Part shown: piece after piece, positions 7,801 to 13,030 of the stretch
How the letters are laid out: each line of letters starts with the position of its first letter
Numbering within the stretch: position 1 is the first letter of the stretch
NCBI GenBank assembly: GCA_026985685.1
Contig: JALSQA010000136.1
Span: 1-13,901 of the forward strand
Length of the DNA stretch: 13,901 nucleotides
DNA from: Campylobacterales bacterium
GTDB lineage: Bacteria > Campylobacterota > Campylobacteria > Campylobacterales > QNZT01
Direction of reading: 5' to 3'
Translations under genes and position numbers: made by a program
Notes under the pieces: model-generated
Told to the model about the DNA's origin: nothing
What the model saw: only the letters and a program-made list of their open reading frames with translations
Databases searched by the model: none

Positions 7801-9455
7801 TTCACACCTATCTGTTCTTGATTGTCATCCAAAATTGCACCTGGTACAAAATCTTCAGAAAGTATTACACTCCCAGATACTATCCACTTATCACTATCTA
7901 AATCGTTTAAATCCATATCTAAAGTTGTTTGAGAAGATTCAATATGTAATGGATTGACTTGTGGTAGCATAGGACCATTTGATTGCTCAATCCACTCTAC
8001 TTCATTATATCCTTTGTAAGTATCTCTATTTTCATTATTTCCATTGATAGCATAATCATCGCCAAAATCTAAAAAAAACGATTCATGTATACCATCTATA
8101 TCCATAATAATATTAACTACAACATCAATTGAGTCATTAATATCTAATCCCCCAAAATGTAATATGTATGAACCATCTGGATTAACATTAGCATTACCAA
8201 GCCAAGTACCATCTTGTTTAGAGAAAAGTTCAATATCTATTTTATTACAAAATGTATTGTTTTGGCACTCTTGTGTACTTGAGAGAGTAATATTTTGAGG
8301 TAGTATTACTGTTCCCCTTATAGTTGAAGAATTTTCTCCTTGACCATTATTTTGACCTTGATTACCATTAGTAGAATCAGGATGTAATATTTGGTTAATT
8401 TGGTCAATCAATGATTGAATCTGTGTAGCTTCATCATCTATTATACCATCTTCAACAAGTCCATTTATTTGACTGAACATATTTTCTACATTTGTTCTAT
8501 CATCACCTACTAAGTCCATATTACTATATTCATTTTGTAACGCTGTAATCTGATCTGTCAATGAACTATTTGCTTCACCACCTTGATCTTGAGAATTAGT
8601 AGAGAAATCAAAGTCAGTCATATTTAAATCTATAATCTTATTAGAATAAGATGCTTGTGTGATACTAAGAGGTGTTGTATTATTAATGTTAGTTACTATT
8701 TGATTAGTTGTGAAATCATAATAATAAGTATTATGATTAATTATTGGTCTAATTTGTAAGTTCAATTGTTTTGTTTCATTTTCATCAACATGAGGCAAAA
8801 ATAATTCATAATGATTACCACTATTTGATAAAAGAAAAGCGGTACCCCAATTTACATTTGAAGTATCAATTAAATCTATGAAAATTCCATTACACTCTGC
8901 TTTAGTATTATTATTTTCATCAAAACAATCCTGAGAATCACTTAAAGAAATACCATCTGGTAATATGATATTTCCACTAATTGTTGATTGATTGTTTCCT
9001 TGATCTGTTTCTTGGTTATTAACTGTTAAAAAGTTTTGTGCTTCTTCTTGGTTAAAAAACCAATAAACACCCTCTTGACAATTTACAATTGTAGTTAAAT
9101 TACTTTCTGAACACACTTGTATCATGCTATCATTTTGATCGAATATTTTAAGATAAAAATCTGTATTTAAATCATCAAAACGTCTTACTATATAACCATT
9201 ATCATCTACAGTATAATTAAAATCACTAAGAACGCTATCATTAATATAATGAGCTTGTTCAGTATCAAATAGTATAACATTTCTATTTAACCAAACACCA
9301 TTTTCTATATCAAACTCCACTTGATAAAATGTACTTCCATTTAAGTCATCAACTGTAAATTGATTATTTTCAAATGCACCAAACAGACTAGATGATACAC
9401 TCATAAAAATCAAAAACGATACTAAGACCTGTTTAATAAGATATTTTGTTTTCAT
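4824..9455 (-). CDS. Giant acidic Asn/Asp-rich secreted protein made of repeated beta-sandwich-like modules
   Basis: The product is 1543 residues; the ATG has AAGGAG at about 7 nt. A signal peptide ends near 27 (SSLFGA|F). After an N-terminal region there are about ten modules starting near residues 158, 376, 522, 675, 816, 958, 1089, 1223, 1342 and 1425. Most open with a strand like T-I-S-G-x-V-x-L-P. Modules 5, 9 and 10 resemble carboxypeptidase regulatory-like domains (ISGTV...DGTFQIKGLQAGIYTLEY). A predicted helical stretch (about 298-360) and a Gln/Asn/Gly linker precede module 2. There are twelve Cys, ten of them in five close pairs, suggesting disulfides outside the cytoplasm. Acidic residues far outnumber Lys/Arg. 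D/E-X-N-X-S/T sequons are unusually frequent. No catalytic motif, cell-wall anchor or autotransporter barrel is seen. It overlaps the upstream gene by 23 nt. A surface, matrix or adhesion role is inference. Confidence 0.85.
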   Translation of the reverse strand: MKTKYLIKQVLVSFLIFMSVSSSLFGAFENNQFTVDDLNGSTFYQVEFDIENGVWLNRNVILFDTEQAHYINDSVLSDFNYTVDDNGYIVRRFDDLNTDFYLKIFDQNDSMIQVCSESNLTTIVNCQEGVYWFFNQEEAQNFLTVNNQETDQGNNQSTISGNIILPDGISLSDSQDCFDENNNTKAECNGIFIDLIDTSNVNWGTAFLLSNSGNHYELFLPHVDENETKQLNLQIRPIINHNTYYYDFTTNQIVTNINNTTPLSITQASYSNKIIDLNMTDFDFSTNSQDQGGEANSSLTDQITALQNEYSNMDLVGDDRTNVENMFSQINGLVEDGIIDDEATQIQSLIDQINQILHPDSTNGNQGQNNGQGENSSTIRGTVILPQNITLSSTQECQNNTFCNKIDIELFSKQDGTWLGNANVNPDGSYILHFGGLDINDSIDVVVNIIMDIDGIHESFFLDFGDDYAINGNNENRDTYKGYNEVEWIEQSNGPMLPQVNPLHIESSQTTLDMDLNDLDSDKWIVSGSVILSEDFVPGAILDDNQEQIGVKTVAITAISMTTGKRYRTYISRIGTNNSYPFKLKIPKDDSNCSIYIEKITGNENGNDQREELYLKDGGDHQFSDDDVFVSSNGIDWIARGNDMSIPNPDKVGYFIVDTSINNIDIDISNFGNNFYVIEGNITVPANFNLNDNSNNLYIEIIDAKTGAWVTSVPVMCSDDGCSYSLNLGTNESSADGYFMRLNQSHWDENHPENSWWRGYFINGEDFVDEMDVSYEEKTDQDRGNNYWVPANIDAITLTETVTIRNINFASYTPPVSYTITGHISELPDNINWINIRIYNPVTYNGNDAQIDENGQFTFKNIKEGKYILQIDYDATDDNDVRHSYHYIVSNQNRAVNSMDVTWIPYDENGTSLESHLYDDTLENEKYWAPKENNGEQFIFDITDDLSVGDISIYQPTLYDLNLSLSNLGTNKSININIYVPNEPIGQFKTITSDANGLASVVFRDLKLRDDYQMEIYIEGIGTYFYDSDTNSLKSDVYWIGKQNDSVCDDWKNSLYTCTDTDPISWEPNINGFSINDDLNLSLELPNDRHSINAVLKLGNEYANKNIDFFIDSWQQTDDNAWKSSEFDTVWDNFQADSSGNVNIALSVKYKSNIKYRASIYISDMKEGYVFDLGSDQQINGNDDSLITDQNSWSSSNDVWGPKSSTLFELNSDLDFGELQPPTLRTISFNVENLEHNEEIFISLEKIDSDEWYTESNIDWTTSPETYNNTVSIKVPDGNYRVIINPQEHPGGLINDGNNSGNDVLSNDSNITHFVWDWDRADKVEISSNQSYTISLPSNEDLKSISGTVNLGDENIEAGWIQAWNDNDQRSAEVNDDGTFQIKGLQAGIYTLEYWGWNGDDFITVQDVNISNNVTDYQLQKPTELVTISGTVINNSAGDNKQIYVLLLDVNDNNTTWDVIKDTNSSLSNKQNHDYNFDVVPAINGHKYAVCVGTRDRNETTGETTFTRYKATVPVDDNNSGTAIILTGINNDTNKVSLSVTKN

Positions 9456-9960
9456 TCTGCTCTCCTTTATATTTTCCTTCTAAATATTGTTTTTTCTGCA
9501 TATACTTCAACATTTTAGTTTGATAATGCACTGCTTGACTATGTTGCAATCTTTTATAATGCTCATAAATATGAATATTTTTTTCTCTCATAGCTAATTT
9601 TTTAAACCTTGATTCCCTATTTTCCTTGATCCTTAATAATTTTGATTTAACACCTCCCTCTCTTATAAAATCTAATTTTTTTTGATAAGTCAAATAGCGA
9701 CTATATAATGTTTCTTTAATTTGATAATCTATTTGTGAATGTTTTGTTAGATTAGTAATTTTTACTAAATTTTTACTCTTTTTATGTGTTTTCTTTTTTG
9801 GAATACTTCCAAGCTGTTGATAATTTTTATTTTGATAATTTTTTACAGAATATGATTTAAAATTATTTTGTTTATATGTAGGCATTGTTGATTGCTTAAA
9901 TAAAAACATAAAACTAATCAACAAAAACAATATTATAAGAAAAAAGATTTTTTTATACAT
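9433..9960 (-). CDS. Small, strongly basic membrane-anchored protein, unknown function
   Basis: The product is 175 residues. One hydrophobic segment (about 5-21) follows MYKK and has no clear cleavage site, so an N-terminal signal anchor with the rest in the periplasm is likely. The remainder is Lys/Tyr/Gln-rich; I count 39 Lys+Arg against 11 Asp+Glu. Residues about 85-170 look helical and may form a coiled coil. The ribosome site is weak (TAGGTT about 8 nt before the ATG). Its end overlaps the start of the giant acidic protein by 23 nt, so translation is probably coupled and the two products likely act together. I recognise no family. A role as assembly partner, tether or counter-charge for the acidic protein is inference; a chance AT-rich frame is unlikely given the coupling, the leader and the length. 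Confidence 0.7.
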   Translation of the reverse strand: MYKKIFFLIILFLLISFMFLFKQSTMPTYKQNNFKSYSVKNYQNKNYQQLGSIPKKKTHKKSKNLVKITNLTKHSQIDYQIKETLYSRYLTYQKKLDFIREGGVKSKLLRIKENRESRFKKLAMREKNIHIYEHYKRLQHSQAVHYQTKMLKYMQKKQYLEGKYKGEQNENKISY

Positions 9961-9996
9961 TTTAATAACCTATTTTATTTGATAACAAAATAATAT

Positions 9997-10007
9997 CTTA
10001 TAGTATA
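9997..10007 (-). promoter_or_regulatory. Candidate -10 region of the exoprotein operon
   Basis: On the minus strand TATACTATAAG lies about 37 nt before the ATG of the 175-residue protein and gives two overlapping -10-like hexamers, TATACT and TATAAG. Upstream is an A/T-rich run without a clear -35 box, which is common for Campylobacterota sigma-70 promoters. The AT-rich setting makes chance matches likely. Confidence 0.3.
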
Positions 10008-10084
10008 ATTATTTTCAAGTACTAAAATATTTAATAATGTAATATTTAATAAGCAGTTAATTTCATATTATTTATAAATATACA

Positions 10085-10112
10085 ATTAAATTTAATATAT
10101 TAAATTTAATAT
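10085..10112. repeat. 26-bp perfect AT palindrome, also a 14-bp direct repeat
   Basis: ATTAAATTTAATAT occurs twice in direct succession (10085-10098 and 10099-10112), and positions 10085-10110 are also a perfect palindrome. It sits about 125 bp upstream of the exoprotein operon. It could be an operator or a binding site for a nucleoid protein, or only a by-product of extreme AT content. Confidence 0.45.
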
Positions 10113-10161
10113 AATTATTCATTCAATTATTTTACAAGGTATAAATCACATATGTATTTTA

Positions 10162-10186
10162 CAATGCTACGATATGTAACATGGTT
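10162..10186. repeat. Degenerate copy of the hairpin found at 979-1017
   Basis: ATGCTAC, a 5-nt loop, then GTAACAT form a 7-bp stem with one mismatch. The core, with ATGTAACATG and flanking TT/TA bases, matches the stem and loop of the perfect hairpin at 979-1017. The two copies lie just outside the two ends of the exoprotein operon. Confidence 0.35.
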
Positions 10187-10352
10187 TATTATTTAAAAGT
10201 TTTTTTAATTTATTTATAAGTATATTTTTAAATAAAATGATTTTATCTAAGTAATATATATATTTTTATTTTAACTCTTGTTTTACTATTTGATAATCAT
10301 TTATTTAAAATAAATAATTTAATTTTAAGACTTTTGTAATGAAAAGTTATGT

Positions 10353-11126
10353 TCAAACAATTTTTACTTCAAGCTCTAATGTTATACCAAAGTTTTCAAA
10401 AACTTTTTCTTTTGCTTTGTTAAGTAACTCTATAGTATCTTCAAATGTTGCATTTCCTAGATTAACTAAAAAGTTTGCATGGATTTGGCTAAATGCTGCG
10501 TCTCCTATGCGGTAGCCTTTCATGCCGACTGCTTCTATCAAGCGTCCTGCGTAGTCATTTGGTGGGTTTTTAAATGCTGATCCGGGGCTTGGGTCTTTTG
10601 GTTGGTTGGAACGCATTTTTGTAAAAAGTGCTAGTTTCTCACTGTCAAAACCCTTCTCTATCTCAAAAACTGCTTCATAGATGATATCATCAATTTTACT
10701 AAAACGATATCCATGTTCTATCTCATCTTTGTTGAGATATCCTTTTGAAGTTTTTACTTTTATGAGTTTATTAAATATCTCATCATCTTTCATCCCTGCA
10801 TTCATGGCAACAAGACCACCTAAAGTACCTGGTAGTTTTCCTAGATATTCAAAGTTTTTGATATCATGTTTTTTGACAAATGAAAAGATTCTGCCACTTT
10901 TAGTAGCTCCACCGACAGTAAGTTCATTATCTTCTACGGCTATATAATCAAATTTTTTAGAGAGCATGGCAAGTGGTTTTGGAGTGTTTGAAATCAAAAT
11001 GTTATTTGCACCGCCGATTATAAACTCATCTTCTCTTTTTGCTTCTCTTTTTTCTATCAAGCGAACATCGATAATGGGTCCGATTTTGATGGAGCTGTAC
11101 TTTGAAAAATCAATCTTACGTGTCAT
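10353..11126 (-). CDS. murB: UDP-N-acetylenolpyruvoylglucosamine reductase MurB (short type)
   Basis: MurB uses FAD and NADPH to reduce UDP-N-acetylglucosamine enolpyruvate to UDP-N-acetylmuramate in the cytoplasm, an early step of peptidoglycan synthesis. The product is 257 residues, close to the short Helicobacter form and much shorter than the E. coli enzyme. Visible landmarks are SSIKIG (11-16), the FAD-binding GGANNILIS (38-46), LGKLPGTLGG (95-104) with MNAG, Arg141 in YRFS, Ser183 in PSPGSAFKNP (the serine that donates a proton to the enol intermediate in this family), IGDAAFSQIHANFLVN (207-222), and the Glu of LELEV near the end. The ATG shares one base with the fliQ stop (TAATG) and has no Shine-Dalgarno sequence, so its translation probably depends on ribosomes finishing fliQ. 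It is the last gene of the mqnD-fliQ-murB cluster. Confidence 0.97.
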   Translation of the reverse strand: MTRKIDFSKYSSIKIGPIIDVRLIEKREAKREDEFIIGGANNILISNTPKPLAMLSKKFDYIAVEDNELTVGGATKSGRIFSFVKKHDIKNFEYLGKLPGTLGGLVAMNAGMKDDEIFNKLIKVKTSKGYLNKDEIEHGYRFSKIDDIIYEAVFEIEKGFDSEKLALFTKMRSNQPKDPSPGSAFKNPPNDYAGRLIEAVGMKGYRIGDAAFSQIHANFLVNLGNATFEDTIELLNKAKEKVFENFGITLELEVKIV

Positions 11127-11392
11127 TAAAATAAAAAAGAGGGAATCATGTTAATAAGTTTTGTTGTATATTCGATCATCATATTCATCATCCAAGGCAT
11201 TGCAAAGATGATGATAGATACAACAATAAGTATTTTAGGAACAAAGGAGAGTGTCATCTCATTGATCTGTGTTGTAGCTTGAAAGATTGAGATCATCAAA
11301 CCAGCTACCAAACCACCCATCAGCATAGGCAGTGAAAGATAAAGTGCTAGTTTAAAAGTTTCAACACCAAGTCCGATTAGTTTTGCTTCCAA
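11126..11392 (-). CDS. fliQ: Flagellar type III export protein FliQ
   Basis: FliQ is a small inner-membrane component of the flagellar export gate, where it surrounds FliP/FliR in the basal body. The product is 88 residues, the normal family length, with two hydrophobic segments (about 15-37 and 52-73). They are separated by the family signature SIFQATTQINEMTLSFVPK (35-53). The start is TTG at 11390-11392; AGGAG lies 6 nt before it and overlaps the mqnD stop codon. The stop overlaps the murB ATG by one base. The other export-gate genes are absent from the window; a lone fliQ beside murB is an order I recall from Helicobacter and relatives. Its presence implies a motile, flagellated host. Confidence 0.96.
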   Translation of the reverse strand: MEAKLIGLGVETFKLALYLSLPMLMGGLVAGLMISIFQATTQINEMTLSFVPKILIVVSIIIFAMPWMMNMMIEYTTKLINMIPSFLF

Positions 11393-11397
11393 AATAT

Positions 11398-11404
11398 TCT
11401 CCTA
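11398..11404 (-). promoter_or_regulatory. fliQ ribosome binding site overlapping the mqnD stop codon
   Basis: Reading on the minus strand, TAGGAGA contains both the TAG that ends mqnD (11402-11404) and the AGGAG core (11399-11403) placed 6 nt before the TTG start of fliQ. This favours translational coupling and supports TTG as the true fliQ start. Confidence 0.7.
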
Positions 11405-12265
11405 TGCAAATCTAAAATCTTTATACTCTGTGGGGATAAGCAAATCTCTTACTTTTAAAAGTTCTGGATAATATCCGTGTTCATAGCCTAATTCAAACAG
11501 TCTGTCAATCGCATCTAATTGCACATCACTCATGGTTATAGAGTTTTCATTTGCATAAAGGTCTAAGTATTTATCTAGCTTTTGTGCATCCACACGGATA
11601 AGATCACGCTGCAGTAGCATTTGGGAGAGTAATTTTTTATTTTTATGTGCTACCTCAACAGCTTTTGTTAATACTTCTTCATATTCTATAGCTCTTGTGA
11701 TTGGTATAGAGCGTCGAACAGCCATACCACCAAGGGGTAAAGGCATATCTTTTCCACTTAACTCTTGCCAGATATCCCAAAGTTCACGCTCAACTTCTAA
11801 GCTATCATCAAATGTCAAAATACTTTCATGTATGAGTACACCTGCATCGACTTCTCCGCTTTTTACTGCATCTTCTATTTCCAAAAAGTTTTTGTAGATT
11901 ACTCTTGCATCTGGGTAAGCTATCTTGAAAAGGAGTGCATTTGTTGTATATTTTCCACTCAGTGCTACTTTAAAATTTCTCTTTAGTTTAACTCCTTTTT
12001 TCTTGATCAGTTTTGGACCATAACCTTCGCCAAAACTGACTGCCGTTTTTAAAAGAGCATATTCATCTTTGATAAGAGGATATAAACCAAAACTGATAGC
12101 AGTGATATCATAATAGTTTTCTAATGCTTTTTCGTTAAGTGTTTCAATATCTAACGCTATATTGTCAAAAACTACATCTTCTAAACCTACCCAGCCAAAT
12201 TTGATGGCATAAAACATGAAGATATCATCAGCGTCTGGGGAGTGTGCAACCGTTACTTTTTTCAA
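11402..12265 (-). CDS. mqnD: 1,4-dihydroxy-6-naphthoate synthase MqnD (futalosine menaquinone pathway)
   Basis: MqnD converts cyclic dehypoxanthine futalosine to 1,4-dihydroxy-6-naphthoate in the alternative menaquinone pathway, which Campylobacterota use in place of the classical Men route. The product is 287 residues with the periplasmic-binding-protein-like fold of the MqnA/MqnD family. The signature HSPDADDIFMFYA (8-20), the GKYTTNALL loop (104-112) and His146 in AGVLIHES (the position of the catalytic His in the Thermus enzyme) are visible. HSPDxDD near the N-terminus favours MqnD over MqnA. The start is TTG at 12263-12265 with AAAGG about 7 nt upstream; no ATG gives a better fit to the family N-terminus. 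It lies about 100 bp after hpf and 9 nt before fliQ. Confidence 0.93.
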   Translation of the reverse strand: MKKVTVAHSPDADDIFMFYAIKFGWVGLEDVVFDNIALDIETLNEKALENYYDITAISFGLYPLIKDEYALLKTAVSFGEGYGPKLIKKKGVKLKRNFKVALSGKYTTNALLFKIAYPDARVIYKNFLEIEDAVKSGEVDAGVLIHESILTFDDSLEVERELWDIWQELSGKDMPLPLGGMAVRRSIPITRAIEYEEVLTKAVEVAHKNKKLLSQMLLQRDLIRVDAQKLDKYLDLYANENSITMSDVQLDAIDRLFELGYEHGYYPELLKVRDLLIPTEYKDFRFA

Positions 12266-12331
12266 AAAGAGCCTTTATGGTTTTTTGGATATTTTAGCGA
12301 AAGTTTGGTTAGGAGTGTTTGGGAAGTTTGC

Positions 12332-12355
12332 AACGACGCAAAATAGCGTCGTTGT
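12332..12355 (-). other. GC-rich hairpin between hpf and mqnD
   Basis: A perfect 9-bp stem (CAACGACGC, 12332-12340, paired with 12347-12355) with a 6-nt loop begins 11 nt after the hpf stop. It is by far the most GC-rich inverted repeat in the window. Neither strand has a U-tract after it, so it may be a weak or Rho-assisted terminator, or a 3' stabiliser of the hpf message. Confidence 0.5.
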
Positions 12356-12366
12356 AGAGGTGGATT

Positions 12367-12909
12367 TTAATACAATCCGAATTTATTATCTTTTCTTTTA
12401 AACAATACTCTTGTTTTATCATCTTTGTCATTGAAGATCAAAAACTGTTTTTTACTTTCTTTGAGCATTTGCAATGCTTCATCTATCTCCAATGGTTTAT
12501 AAAGATCCAGCTCCATAGGTACAATTTCATCTACATCTTCACCATGAGTATCTTCATCCATCAACTCTTCTATATTGACGTTTGCTATCTCACTTGGTTT
12601 GGTCACTCTATGATCTGTCATCTTATCATGATGTCTTCTTAGAACTTTTTGTGCTCTATCTACTGCCAGATCGATAGCAGCATAAACGTCTTTGTCTTTT
12701 TGTTTGATAACAACTGTATTTTTTTGTGGGAGGTTGATGGTAAACTCAACGGTATACCCTTTTTTGCCATTTTTCTCATCTGCTGAGACAACAACTCTGG
12801 TTGAGATTATGTCCAAGTTATACTTTTTCAAGGACTCTACTGCACTTTGGATATGTGCTTTGATTGCATCGGTTAATTCAAATTGTCTTCCGACTAAACT
12901 CATATTCAT
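12367..12909 (-). CDS. hpf: Long-form ribosome hibernation promoting factor
   Basis: Long HPF binds the 30S decoding region and pairs 70S ribosomes into inactive 100S dimers in starved or stationary cells. The product is 180 residues. The S30AE/RaiA domain (about 2-97) starts MSLVGRQFELTDAIKAHI and includes KDKDVYAAIDLAVDRAQKVLRRH. An acidic linker (98-127) follows. The C-terminal dimerisation domain (128-180; IVPMELDLYKPLEIDEALQML..., closing KRKDNKFGLY) is what separates the long form from the short E. coli HPF and YfiA. A strong AAGGAGGG site (12914-12921) lies 4-5 nt before the chosen ATG; a second Met at codon 3 is too far from it. The upstream gap of about 120 bp suggests its own promoter, but I could not identify a convincing one. 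Confidence 0.95.
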   Translation of the reverse strand: MNMSLVGRQFELTDAIKAHIQSAVESLKKYNLDIISTRVVVSADEKNGKKGYTVEFTINLPQKNTVVIKQKDKDVYAAIDLAVDRAQKVLRRHHDKMTDHRVTKPSEIANVNIEELMDEDTHGEDVDEIVPMELDLYKPLEIDEALQMLKESKKQFLIFNDKDDKTRVLFKRKDNKFGLY

Positions 12910-13030
12910 AATTCCCTCCTTAAATGGAATAAATACATTTGTAATTTTACAGGAAACTCAATTTGATTCTGGTTAAAAAATGAAGTTAACTCATGTTTTT
13001 GAAGATATCAGTATAAATAAACAATATATT

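Larger units (their letters stand above)
9961..10352. other. Gene-free AT-rich spacer between murB and the exoprotein operon
   Basis: This 392-bp stretch is overwhelmingly A and T and has no coding frame worth calling. It holds the probable promoter region of the exoprotein operon at its left end, a 26-bp palindrome near its middle, an imperfect hairpin at about 10162-10186, and only weak AT-only inverted repeats after the murB stop (for example ACTTTT/AAAAGT at 10328-10345). I see no convincing terminator for murB. Confidence 0.6.

Noticed and set aside
9961..10352. Small RNA or tRNA gene in the AT-rich spacer
   Set aside because: There is no cloverleaf, no GC-bearing structured region and no clear terminator; only AT-only inverted repeats are present.
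10681..11154. Two plus-strand frames opposite murB (10681-10947 and 10966-11154)
   Set aside because: They are antisense to well-conserved murB motifs and have no ribosome site or protein-like features of their own.
12922..13030. Promoter of hpf (for example TAAAAT at 12944-12949) or a sigma-54 site
   Set aside because: No -35 match sits at proper spacing to that box, and no GG-N10-GC pattern was found, so nothing here is better than chance.
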